NCBI GenBank assembly: GCA_963699085.1
Contig: CAVOTH010000001.1
Span: 1-64,000, forward strand
Reading direction: 5' to 3'
DNA: 64,000 nt
From: Bog-756 sp963699085
GTDB taxonomy: Bacteria > Actinomycetota > Acidimicrobiia > Acidimicrobiales > RAAP-2
The notes beneath the pieces were generated by a model, which was not told where the DNA came from, did no database searches, and saw only the letters and a list, made by a program, of their open reading frames with translations. The translations under genes and the position numbers were made by a program. Shown one piece after another: positions 46,800 through 55,669 of this stretch. Numbering within the stretch: the stretch's first letter is position 1; the number at the start of each line of letters is the position of its first letter.

Positions 46800-47618
46800 T
46801 CAGACATCGCGCATCGCCGGGTGCACCTTGGCCATGACCGGCAGTAGAACACGGCGCGGGGACAGCCAGCCCGCGGCAGCCGACGCTCGGTTGGCCATGC
46901 CGGGGATCGCAACCGCCCGGTTGGCGTCCATGCCGTCCACGCCCGCGCGGGCAACCTCTGCGGCGGACACCCAGAACAACTTGGGCATGGCGGCGGCCAT
47001 CTCCTCGGGGTCGATGCCCGCCGCCTCGGCGAAGCCGGTTTCGACCGGACCCGGACACAAGGCGGTCACGGTGACCCCCCGGGAGCGGAGCTCCTGGCGG
47101 ATGGCGTGGCTGTAGGAAAGTACGAAGGCCTTGGCGGCCCCGTATCCGGCCTGGCCGGGAACGGGCTGGAACGCCGCCGTGGAGGCGACGTTGAGGATGC
47201 ACCCACTGCGTCGCTCGGTCATGCCCGGTGTGAACAACGAGCACAGGTGCACGACAGCCTCGACGTCGGTTCGGATCATGGCCATCTCGCGGTCGGGGTC
47301 GGATCGGTAGACCGGTCCGAGGGTCGAAAATCCGGCGTTGTTGACGAGGACGTTGACCTCGAGCCCCAGTTCGGTCAGGCGGCCGGGCAGCCCGGCCCGG
47401 GCGGCGGCATCGACCAGGTCGGTGGGCAGCACTTCGACCCGGACACCATGGCGCGCCTTCAGCGCGTCGGCCAGCTCGCGCAGCTTCGACTCGGTGCGGG
47501 CCACCAGGGTGACCCCCAGACCCCGGGCGGCCAGGAATCCGGCGATCTCCTCGCCGATGCCGGAGGACGCTCCGGTCACCAGGCATGTGCGGTCGGCTCG
47601 GGGGGCAGGCAGGCTCAT
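46800..47618 (-). CDS. Short-chain dehydrogenase/reductase (SDR)
   Basis: The 272-residue protein has TGASSGIG, VLVNNAG, the catalytic Ser in NVASTAAF and YGAAKAF. The C-terminus (LFWVSAAEVARAGVDGMDAN) is of the type found in SDRs active on long-chain or steroid substrates. It may be co-transcribed with the DUF3054 gene. Confidence 0.85.
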   Translation of the reverse strand: MSLPAPRADRTCLVTGASSGIGEEIAGFLAARGLGVTLVARTESKLRELADALKARHGVRVEVLPTDLVDAAARAGLPGRLTELGLEVNVLVNNAGFSTLGPVYRSDPDREMAMIRTDVEAVVHLCSLFTPGMTERRSGCILNVASTAAFQPVPGQAGYGAAKAFVLSYSHAIRQELRSRGVTVTALCPGPVETGFAEAAGIDPEEMAAAMPKLFWVSAAEVARAGVDGMDANRAVAIPGMANRASAAAGWLSPRRVLLPVMAKVHPAMRDV

Positions 47619-47667
47619 GCGCCCGAGCGTACGCCTCCGTGCCCTGGGAGCGTCCGGGGCCGATCCA

Positions 47668-48141
47668 TCAGCGGCCCGGCCCGATGTGGTCGACGTCCCG
47701 TTCCTCGATCGACCGAAGGTGCAGTGCCCGCCTGGCGATCAGCCACCGGTGAGATTCCCGTCGGTACTCGTCCTCGTAGCGGAGATACCAGATCGTGTCG
47801 ATCCCGGGACCCCCGTCTGGACCACGACCCGCTGCGCCCGGGGATGCCGAGAGGTGGTGAGCCACTCCGATCACCGTGCCGACCGCCGTGCCGGCCCGCA
47901 GCTCATACGAGGTGGCACCGACCCGGTGGCTCGTGGAGTGATAGCGGGCCAGACCGGATGGGATCCTTCGCAGCTGATCGGCTCCCGTCCGGCAGATGGT
48001 CGGCTCCCCGCCCCGGGTGACATCGGGCACCCACAACTCACCGTCCGTCGTGAAGAGTTCGGCGAAGGCGTCGCCGTCCAGCGCATCCACCGCCGCCGCA
48101 TAGCCCGTGGAGAGATGGCGGAGATCGTCCAGGTCGGTCAT
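47668..48141 (-). CDS. SnoaL/NTF2-like protein
   Basis: The 157-residue protein has the cone-shaped SnoaL-like fold: YAAAVDALDGDAFAELFTTD near the start and DEYRRESHRWLIARRAL near the end. Members are isomerases, hydratases or dehydratases, often acting on steroid-like or aromatic compounds. Its start overlaps the stop of the LLM oxidoreductase gene in ATGA, so they should be co-translated and may work on the same compound. Confidence 0.8.
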   Translation of the reverse strand: MTDLDDLRHLSTGYAAAVDALDGDAFAELFTTDGELWVPDVTRGGEPTICRTGADQLRRIPSGLARYHSTSHRVGATSYELRAGTAVGTVIGVAHHLSASPGAAGRGPDGGPGIDTIWYLRYEDEYRRESHRWLIARRALHLRSIEERDVDHIGPGR

Positions 48142-49028
48142 CCCGCAGTGGTCAACCCGAAGCGATCGGCGAACGCCGACACCTCAGCGGCGAGACCGTC
48201 CAGGTCCTGGCTCATCGACGTGGACAGGAGCATCCGATGGATGCCGGCGGCCTCGGCCGTGGCCACCTCCTCCTCGGTGGTGGTGGGCAGGTAACCGGAG
48301 ACCGAGAGCTCGATGGCGTCCGGGTCCCGACCGGCATCGCCGGCCGCTTCACGCATCTGGGCGATGCGGAGCGCGAGGTCTTCGGCGGAGAGCCCGAGGG
48401 GTTGGAAGCCGTCTCCCAGTCGTCCGGCCCGACGCGCCGCCGCTTCGCTGTGCCCACCGATGTGGAGGGGAACGCCGCCCGGACGGGGCGGCTTGGGGAA
48501 CGAGTGGGCGTGCTCGAAGCTGACGAACTCACCGGAGTAGGTGGCACCCGCCGGTCCCGAATCGGCCCACAGGACCCGCATGGCCTCGATCGTCTCGTCG
48601 GTCCGGCGGCCACGGGTGCGGGGGTCGGCACCGGTGGCGACGAGTTCCTCGTCCATCCAGCCCACGCCCAGGCACATCCGCACCCTGCCCTTGGCCAGCA
48701 CATCGACCGTGGCGATTCGCTTGGCCAGGACGACCGCCTGGTGGTTCGGCACCACCAGCACGCCGGTGGCCAGGGTGATCCGCTCGGTCACCGCAGCCAG
48801 GAAAGCCATCAGGTCCAGCGGGTCAGGGATCCTGCAGTCGTCGGGCAGCGGCATCTTTCCCGACGAGGCGTAGGGGTAGGTGCTCGCGTAGCCGGAGATC
48901 ACGACGGCGTGTTCGACCAGAACCAGGGACTCGAAACCACAGGTCTCGACGTGCCGGGCGAATGAAGTCATCCAGTCCGGGTCCGCCGTGGCCCCGGTGC
49001 GGACGGGGGGGATGATGCCGAACTCCAT
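48138..49028 (-). CDS. Luciferase-like (LLM class) oxidoreductase, probably F420-dependent
   Basis: The 296-residue TIM-barrel protein starts MEFGIIPPVRTG. It has ERITLATGVLVVPNHQAVVL, RVRMCLGVGWMDEELVATG and PLHIGGHSEAAARRAGRLGD, which are typical of F420-dependent actinobacterial members. AGGAGCC lies upstream of the chosen ATG; an ATG at 49046 would add six residues. Together with the SnoaL-like protein and two SDRs it suggests degradation of a lipid or steroid-like compound; that is inference. Confidence 0.85.
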   Translation of the reverse strand: MEFGIIPPVRTGATADPDWMTSFARHVETCGFESLVLVEHAVVISGYASTYPYASSGKMPLPDDCRIPDPLDLMAFLAAVTERITLATGVLVVPNHQAVVLAKRIATVDVLAKGRVRMCLGVGWMDEELVATGADPRTRGRRTDETIEAMRVLWADSGPAGATYSGEFVSFEHAHSFPKPPRPGGVPLHIGGHSEAAARRAGRLGDGFQPLGLSAEDLALRIAQMREAAGDAGRDPDAIELSVSGYLPTTTEEEVATAEAAGIHRMLLSTSMSQDLDGLAAEVSAFADRFGLTTAG

Positions 49029-49204
49029 GTCCTGGCTCCTTTGCATTGCTCGTCTCCCGGGACCCGTGCCCCGGGACCGGCGGCCGACCGAGCGTACGCA
49101 CGCCCGGCCCTGCGCCGCCATGTCACCCTGCCCGCGGGCCACCCCCTCCAGCTGAGCCACGGGATGCCCCGCCGACAGACCGACCTGAGGCGGGGCGGCC
49201 GTCC

Positions 49205-51061
49205 ATGAACCGCACTGATCGCTATCGTGGTCCGAGCAACTTCAGCAGTGGGCCCAGCTCCGAGGCCAGCCACGACGGAGACCCCAAACCCATGACCAGA
49301 TCCGGCGAAACCAATCCGAGTTCCGATCCAGAGCCCGCAGAAGGCTCGGGTGGAACCAGACGCCATGGATCGATCAGTCGGCGCGCCTTCCTCGGGTGGA
49401 CCGCAGCCGGCGGTGCCGCTGCCGCGGCCATCGCCGTGGCCATCGAGACCGAAGCAAACCCTTCGCATCCCAAGGTGGCCGGTGCGTCCGCGCCGGCTCA
49501 CACCCACCGGACCGCCGCGGGTCGCCAACGCGATGCGGTGCGCTTCCTCCATGTCGACGGAGTGATCCTCCCCGTCTCGCCGGCCATCGTCGCCGAGAAC
49601 CGCCGCACCGGCGCCGCCTGGTGGGTGACTTCGGCACAGGACGCAGGAGCCATCGAAGGATTCGCCGACCAGGTCAGCGCCCAGGTCGGTGACACGGTGA
49701 CGCTCCGGGTGAGTACGGCGGCACCCACGTTCCATGTGGAGGCCTTCCGCATGGGCTACTACCAGGGGATCGGCGCCCGCAGCGTGTGGACCTCGGTCGA
49801 ACTGCCCGGCGTGCAGCAGGCGCCGCCGTTCCTGATCCCCCCGACCAACACCATCGAGTGCCAGTGGACCCCGTCCCTCGATGTCACCATCGATGACTCG
49901 TGGCCGCCCGGCTCCTACCTACTCAAGCTGATCGGGGCCACCGGGGAACAGGGGTTCATCCCGCTGTGCGTCCGCGACGACACATCCAAGGCGTCGATCA
50001 TGATCATGCACTCGGTCACCACCTGGCAGGCCTACAACCGGTGGGGCGGGTACTCGCTGTACTACGGGAATCGGAACGGTGCCCTCACCTACACGCAGCA
50101 ACCGGGTGATGGCACCTATGACGACCGGGCGCGCATCGTGTCGTTCGACCGTCCCTACAACCGCGACTGGGCGTCGGGGGCCGCCGATTTCGTGGGTAAC
50201 GAGTTCCCGGTGGTGTTCCATGCGGAGCAGCTCGGTCTGGATGTCTCGTACTGGACCGACATCGACCTCCACCGGCGCGCCGATCTCCTCGCCAACCATC
50301 GTGCACTGCTCAGCCTCGGTCACGACGAGTACTGGTCATCACCGATGCGCGCCGGCGTCGAGTCGGCCGTGCAGCAGGGGCTGAATGTGGGCTTCCTCGG
50401 TGCCAATGCCTCGTATCGCCAGATCCGGCTGCAGCCGTCGTCGCTCGGAAGCGACCGGGCGGTGGTCTGCTACAAGTCGGCGGCCGAGGACCCGATGGCC
50501 GCCGAGGACCCGGCGCTGGTCACGGTGAACTGGGACCAGGCACCGGTGTCCAATCCGGAGTCCTCGATGACCGGCAATACGTACCAGGACATCGACGCCG
50601 AAGCCGACATGGTCATCGCCGACCCGACGTCGTGGCTGCTGGCGGGCACCGGACTCACCGCAGGCCAGCATCTGCCCAAAGCAGTACAGGGCGAGTTCGA
50701 CCGCTTCGTGGCCGGTCCTACCTCACCTGCCACTACTGACATCGTCGCCCACTCGCCCGTTGCCAACCGACACGACAACTTTTCGGACGTCACGTGGTAC
50801 ACCACCATCGGTGGCGGCGGAGTCCTCGACACCGGGAATGCCCATTGGGTGAGTCAGCTCGCTGATGCTCCGCTCATCCCATCCAACGTCCTACCAGCGC
50901 CGGTGGCCGGGGTCACCCCGTACCTACGGCGAATCATGCTCAACGTCTACTCGGTGCTCGGCGCAGCGCCGGCCGGGGCCACCAACCCGTCGACAGGGGC
51001 GGGGCGGGACGCCCTCAGCCAAGGGCCAACGTCTCAGGTCCCGACGAACAACCTGGCGTGA
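49205..51061 (+). CDS. Tat-exported N,N-dimethylformamidase large-subunit-like protein
   Basis: The 618-residue protein has a twin-arginine signal (ISRRAFLGWTAAGGAAAA, near residue 58). The body matches the large-subunit-type domain of N,N-dimethylformamidase, with ASIMIMHSVTTWQAYNRWGG, SFDRPYNRDW, HDEYWSSPMR and GFLGANASYRQIRL. Related proteins are exported and of unknown substrate. The small subunit of the enzyme is not seen here. The first 45 residues before the Tat motif are long and polar, so the start may lie further in. It is convergent with recA. Confidence 0.8.
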   Translation: MNRTDRYRGPSNFSSGPSSEASHDGDPKPMTRSGETNPSSDPEPAEGSGGTRRHGSISRRAFLGWTAAGGAAAAAIAVAIETEANPSHPKVAGASAPAHTHRTAAGRQRDAVRFLHVDGVILPVSPAIVAENRRTGAAWWVTSAQDAGAIEGFADQVSAQVGDTVTLRVSTAAPTFHVEAFRMGYYQGIGARSVWTSVELPGVQQAPPFLIPPTNTIECQWTPSLDVTIDDSWPPGSYLLKLIGATGEQGFIPLCVRDDTSKASIMIMHSVTTWQAYNRWGGYSLYYGNRNGALTYTQQPGDGTYDDRARIVSFDRPYNRDWASGAADFVGNEFPVVFHAEQLGLDVSYWTDIDLHRRADLLANHRALLSLGHDEYWSSPMRAGVESAVQQGLNVGFLGANASYRQIRLQPSSLGSDRAVVCYKSAAEDPMAAEDPALVTVNWDQAPVSNPESSMTGNTYQDIDAEADMVIADPTSWLLAGTGLTAGQHLPKAVQGEFDRFVAGPTSPATTDIVAHSPVANRHDNFSDVTWYTTIGGGGVLDTGNAHWVSQLADAPLIPSNVLPAPVAGVTPYLRRIMLNVYSVLGAAPAGATNPSTGAGRDALSQGPTSQVPTNNLA

Positions 51062-51152
51062 CCTTCGACCGGCGACCTCGTCCGGCAGGCACGCGCGTCA
51101 GCTCGGGACGTACCGACGCGGCCAGTGCCCGGCAGATGGGCATCGAGGGCAC

Positions 51153-51185
51153 GGACCGGTCCGGCCGTGGAGGCCGGTCCCGGTC
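51153..51185. terminator. GC-rich hairpin between the dimethylformamidase-like gene and recA
   Basis: GACCGG and CCGGCC pair with GGCCGG and CCGGTC around a GTGGA loop, with a small internal bulge. It lies between two convergent genes and may end both transcripts. Confidence 0.5.
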
Positions 51186-51208
51186 GATGTGCCGTCGGTT
51201 GGTCAGAG

Positions 51209-52282
51209 TCAGTCGCTGAGCGTGATCGGCTCGTCGTCGAGGAGCAGGTCGTCGACCGGCAAGGCCGGCTCGCCGGCGGCCTCGGCGGCCTTGGCCGCGT
51301 TCTGGGCGGCCAGGTGGTCCCGAATGCGCTCGTCGACCTCGGCCATGAGCTGGGGGTTCTCGGTCAGGAAGCTCTTGACGTTCTCCCGGCCCTGACCCAG
51401 CTGCTCCCCCTCGTAGGTGAACCATGCGCCGGACTTCTTTATGAAGCCGAGCTCGACGCCGACATCGAGGAGCGAGCCCTCGCGGCTGATCCCCCGGCCG
51501 AAGGCGATGTCGAACTCCGCTTGCTTGAACGGTGGGGAGCACTTGTTCTTGACGACCTTGACCCGGGTCCGGTTGCCGACCTGGTCGGCACCGTCCTTGA
51601 TGGTCTCGATACGCCGGATGTCGAGGCGCACCGACGAGTAGAACTTGAGGGCCCGGCCGCCGGGGGTCACCTCGGGCGAGCCGTACATGACGCCGATCTT
51701 CTCGCGCAGCTGATTGATGAAGATGGCGATGGTGCGGGACTTGGACAGCGTCCCGGTCAGCTTGCGCAGGGCCTGGGACATCAACCGGGCCTGCAACCCG
51801 ACATGGGAGTCCCCCATCTCCCCCTCGAGCTCGGCACGGGGGGTGAGAGCGGCGACCGAGTCGATGACCAGGACGTCGAGCGCACCCGAACGGATGAGCA
51901 TGTCGGCGATCTCGAGGGCCTGCTCGCCGGTGTCAGGCTGGGAGATCAGCAGATCGTCGATGTTCACACCGATCGCCTTGGCGTATACCGGGTCCATGGC
52001 GTGCTCGGCGTCGATGTAGGCGCAGATCCCGCCGTTGCGTTGGGCCTCGGCCACCACGTGCATGGCGAGTGTCGATTTACCCGACGACTCGGGGCCGAAG
52101 ATCTCGACGACCCGGCCACGGGGGAGGCCCCCGATACCGAGAGCGAGGTCGAGGGCGAGGGCGCCCGTGGGGATGGCCTCGATGTTCATGTGGAGGTTCT
52201 CACCCATCCGCATGATCGAACCCTTACCGAACTGCTTCTCGATCTGCCCCAGGGCCATGTCGAGTGCCTTGTCACGTTCCAT
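51209..52282 (-). CDS. recA: Recombinase RecA
   Basis: The 357-residue protein is a full-length RecA with Walker A GPESSGKST, INQLREKIGVMYGSPEVTPG (loop 2 region), the conserved AYIDAEHAMD and the usual acidic tail. RecA carries out homologous recombination and activates LexA cleavage in the SOS response. There is no intein. A LexA box lies 186-199 bases upstream. Confidence 0.98.
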   Translation of the reverse strand: MERDKALDMALGQIEKQFGKGSIMRMGENLHMNIEAIPTGALALDLALGIGGLPRGRVVEIFGPESSGKSTLAMHVVAEAQRNGGICAYIDAEHAMDPVYAKAIGVNIDDLLISQPDTGEQALEIADMLIRSGALDVLVIDSVAALTPRAELEGEMGDSHVGLQARLMSQALRKLTGTLSKSRTIAIFINQLREKIGVMYGSPEVTPGGRALKFYSSVRLDIRRIETIKDGADQVGNRTRVKVVKNKCSPPFKQAEFDIAFGRGISREGSLLDVGVELGFIKKSGAWFTYEGEQLGQGRENVKSFLTENPQLMAEVDERIRDHLAAQNAAKAAEAAGEPALPVDDLLLDDEPITLSD

Positions 52283-52467
52283 GTCTTGTCTGCTTCTCCT
52301 CGGTGCTGTCGTTCACTGGACACCGCCGACCGTACGAAACGGGTGTGACGCCCGTCCCCCCGGAGGGTTCCCGGAGCCTCGGCCCCGGAGGTCGGCCCGC
52401 TCTGTCTGCGGTACGAATTCGACTGCGATGCGACGCTCACTGCGGTACGACACGGCCACTGTAGACC

Positions 52468-52481
52468 CGAACGCATGTTCG
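52468..52481. promoter_or_regulatory. LexA (SOS) box
   Basis: CGAACGCATGTTCG is a full match to the actinobacterial CGAAC-N4-GTTCG box. On the minus strand TACAGT, a likely recA -10, lies six bases downstream. The divergent DUF3048 gene starts 57 bases away and may also be under LexA. Confidence 0.85.
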
Positions 52482-52537
52482 ATGTGGGATCCCCGCGTCC
52501 ACCGGTGGTGGGTTCCGACCGAAGTAGCGTCACCGTG

Positions 52538-53751
52538 ATGCCGGACGACCAACCGACCCCACCCGAGCCCTCCGACACGGCCGCCGGTGCCGGGCCACCG
52601 CCGTCCCGTCCCGCAAGGAGCGGCGCGAGGAGCGCTCGGGACCGTCCCGGACCAGGTGGTACGTGCTGGCCGCAGTGGTGGTGGTCCTCCTGGTCGGCGG
52701 CATCTTGGCCGCGGTCCTGGCCGGTGGTGCCACCACCAAGAAGAAGGCCGCAGCCGCAGCCACCACCACCACTGCGACCACTGCCGTGCCTGTGGCCGTG
52801 ACCACCTGCCCGCTCACCGGGACACCTGCGCCGGGCAATGTCGTCCCGGCCCGGCCCGCGCTCGCCGTCAAGATCGGCAACTACACCGGTGACCGACCCT
52901 CCGATGGACTGAACCAGGCCGACATCGTCTTCGAGGAGCCGGTCGAGGGCTCCTACACCCGTCTGGTGGCGGTCTTCCAGTGCCAGGGAGCGGCACTCGT
53001 CGGGGACCTGCGCTCCGCAAGGGAGCCCGACATCGCCATCCTGTCCCAGCTGTCGCATCCGCTCTTCTTCCATGCCGGCGGGATCGACCCGATCTTGGCC
53101 CTGGTGTCGGCGGCGCCCCTCCAGAACGAGGACGTCCTCGGCGGTGCCGCGGGCTCGATCATCATCCACCCGAGTGGGCGGTACGCCCCCTACGCCGATT
53201 TCCTATCCACCTCCGCCGCCTGGGCGCTGGCTCCCTCCGACACGACCCCACCCGCCCCCCTCTTCACCTACAGCCCGTCGCCTCCTGCCGGTTCGGTCCC
53301 CGGTTCCGGCGCCACGGTGCACATCCCGTTCTCCACCGAGGCGGACGTGACCTGGACGTGGAACCCGGCGACGTCCAGCTATCTGCGGGCGTACTCCGGA
53401 GTACCCGACAAGCTCCTCGACGGCGCCACGTCATCGGCCACCAATGTGGTGGTCATGACGGTCGATACGTTCACCGGTCCGTGGGTCGAGAACAGCGAGG
53501 GTGCCCACGAGGTCGAGGTGACCGCCACCGGCTCCGGTCCGGTGGTCGTGTTGCGCGACGGGGTGGCGATCACCGGGACCTGGTCCCGCACGAGCGTGAA
53601 CCAGCCGGCGACGCTGACCGCCACCGACGGGGAACCCATCACTCTCCAACCCGGCAACACCTGGGAGGAGCTCGCGCCCCAGGGCATCCCGATCACGGTG
53701 ACTGCGGCGTCGTCTCCGGTGGCTCCCACCACCACGACGACGAAGGCCTGA
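52538..53751 (+). CDS. DUF3048 (YerB-like) membrane-anchored protein (N-terminal frameshift)
   Basis: From 52663 the frame encodes a membrane helix (VLAAVVVVLLVGGILAAVLA), an Ala-Thr linker and the DUF3048 domain (LAVKIGNYTGDRPSDGLNQA, VFEEPVEGSYTRLVAVFQC, GDLRSAREPDIAIL). GTG 52663 would remove the basic residues that precede the helix (RKERREER), and that frame has no earlier start codon. The frame starting at ATG 52538 (MPDDQPTPPEPSD) joins it if one base is changed near 52,605. A single indel is therefore likely, and the product is about 404 residues. The function is unknown. Confidence 0.75.
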
Positions 53752-53760
53752 CCGGCTGCG

Positions 53761-55051
53761 TCAGGTCGGGTCGGGCACAGCCAGCGACCGCCGCAACAAG
53801 TCAAGGGCGGCGATGGTGGCGTACTGGCGCACCCGGTTCCGGTCACCGGGGACTGTGAACGCGAACGCCTCGGGCTCGGCGTCCGGGTCGGGCGAGCCCG
53901 ACGAAGACCGTTCCCGGTGGCCGGCCGTCCTGCTCGTCGGGACCTGCGACCCCGGTGATGGCAAGCCCCACATCGGCGCCGAGCACCCGGCGGGCACCCT
54001 CGGCCATGGCCATCGCCGCGGCCTCGGACACCACGGGGCCCTCGGGGACGCCGAGCACGTCGAACTTCACCTCGGACGCATAGGACACCACCGAACCACG
54101 GAACCAGGCGCTGGCGCCCGGTACGTTCACCAGTCGCGAGGCGGCAAGACCGCCGGTCAACGACTCGGCCAGACCAACCGTCCACTCTTCGGTCGCCAGT
54201 GCCCGGGCCACGGCATCCTCGATCGCCTCGTCGTCGATGCCGAAGACCACGTCTCCGGCGACCTCGGCCAGGATGGCCCGCACGGCGCGCTCGTGCCCGT
54301 CGAGGAGGGCGGCGGCCGTGTCGGCATCGTCCGCCCGCACCGTGACACGGACCTTGATCCCCTCGATGCCACTGGCCAGAAATGCGATGGTGGCGCTACC
54401 TGCGGCGGGGCCCGCCGCCTGATCGTCGAGGGAGTCGATGTACCCGGCCAGGGCCTCACCGAGCCCCGACTCGCTCATCCCCCAGGTGCGGATGACCCGG
54501 CTGGCGATCGTCCCCTCGAGCTCGCCCCGCTCGGCCATCCGGCGCTGGAGGTCCGGGGCGATGGCGCGCTCGAACATGTCGGACATCTCGTAGGGGACGC
54601 CAGGAACGGCGTAGACGACCTTGTGGCCGACCGGGCAGATCAGGCCCGGTGCGGTCCCCTTGGTCTGGGGGATGATGCTCGCTCCTTCCGGGACGTCGGC
54701 TTGACGGAGGTTCGACTCCGGCATCTCCCTACCCCGGCTCGAGAACATGGAACGGATCCGCTCGACGACTGCCGCGTCCCGTACCAGAGGGACGTTCATC
54801 ACCTCAGCCAGCGCGTCGCGGGTGATGTCGTCGTGGGTGGGCCCGAGGCCACCACAGACCACGACCCCGTCACTGCGGGCCAGCGCGGTTCGAAAGGCCA
54901 GCACGATTCGGTCGTGGTTGTCCCCCACCGCCTGGTGGAAGTGGGAACTGACACCCAGAGCGGCCAGGTGTTCCCCCAACCACTGCGAATTGGTGTCGGC
55001 GATCTGACCGAGCAGCAGCTCGGTGCCGACGGCGACGATCTCGATGCGCAC
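53761..55051 (-). CDS. cinA: CinA-family protein (competence/damage-inducible, NMN deamidase type; one frameshift)
   Basis: The N-terminal molybdopterin-binding-like domain (IEIVAVGTELLLGQIADTNS, VVCGGLGPTHDDITRDAL) is followed by the C-terminal deamidase domain (VGLAESLTGGLAASRLVNVP, GLAITGVAGPDEQDGRPPGT). The frame shifts near 53,886, where one extra G in CCCGGACG explains it, and the true end is YATIAALDLLRRSLAVPDPT. The repaired length is about 430 residues. The domain converts nicotinamide mononucleotide to the acid form. It is last in the rimO-pgsA-cinA operon, six bases after pgsA. Confidence 0.9.
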
Positions 55052-55057
55052 GTAGGT

Positions 55058-55669
55058 TCAGGCCGCCCGTTCGCCAGCCGCTCGGCGCCCGTCGACGTAG
55101 TACTGGACCCCGGTGAACACCGTCAGAAATGCGGCGACCCACATGGCACTGTTCAGGAGCGTCCAGTGCCCGGCCAACGGCGGTGCCAGGCACATGCCGA
55201 TGGCGATGTCCTGGATCAGCGTCTTGAATTTCGCCGAGTTGCGGGCCGGGATCGAGATTCCGTGGCGACCGGCAACCGAGCGGTAGACGCTCATGGCGAT
55301 CTCCCGCACGGCGATCACCGCCACCGGCAACCACCAGATGATCCCCTTCGCCACCAGCGCCACCAGGGCGCCCAAGACCACGACCTTGTCGGCCAGCGGG
55401 TCGAGGAACGCTCCCGACCGGGTCGTGCCCTGTTTGCGGGCCACCCATCCGTCGATTCCGTCCGACATCGCCAGCAGCCCACCGAACACGAAGGTGATCC
55501 AGCTGGCGCCCCACAGCATGATCATGACGATCACCACCGGGGTGGCCAGCAGCCGGATGGTGGTGATGGCGTTGGCCGGGGTGAGCAGGGCCGAAGGTCC
55601 GAATGTGGTGTCGCGTACCGTGGGCACGCCCGTTGACGGGATGCCCGATCCGATGGTTCCGTCGCTCAT
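55058..55669 (-). CDS. pgsA: CDP-diacylglycerol-glycerol-3-phosphate 3-phosphatidyltransferase
   Basis: The 203-residue membrane protein has the CDP-alcohol phosphotransferase motif SDGIDGWVARKQG, then GAFLDPLADK. It makes phosphatidylglycerol phosphate for cell-membrane lipid. Its ATG overlaps the rimO stop by four bases. The alternative start at 55723 lies inside rimO and is less likely. The rimO-pgsA-cinA-recA order is a usual actinobacterial arrangement, here interrupted by the divergent DUF3048 gene. Confidence 0.93.
   Translation of the reverse strand: MSDGTIGSGIPSTGVPTVRDTTFGPSALLTPANAITTIRLLATPVVIVMIMLWGASWITFVFGGLLAMSDGIDGWVARKQGTTRSGAFLDPLADKVVVLGALVALVAKGIIWWLPVAVIAVREIAMSVYRSVAGRHGISIPARNSAKFKTLIQDIAIGMCLAPPLAGHWTLLNSAMWVAAFLTVFTGVQYYVDGRRAAGERAA

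Noticed and set aside
52538..52663. Programmed ribosomal frameshift in the DUF3048 gene
   Set aside because: There is no slippery heptamer or downstream stem, and other single-base errors occur nearby (cinA).
53813..55636. A 607-codon open frame on the plus strand opposite cinA and pgsA
   Set aside because: It runs antisense to conserved genes, is Gly, His and Arg rich without domain motifs, and is typical of high-GC shadow frames.
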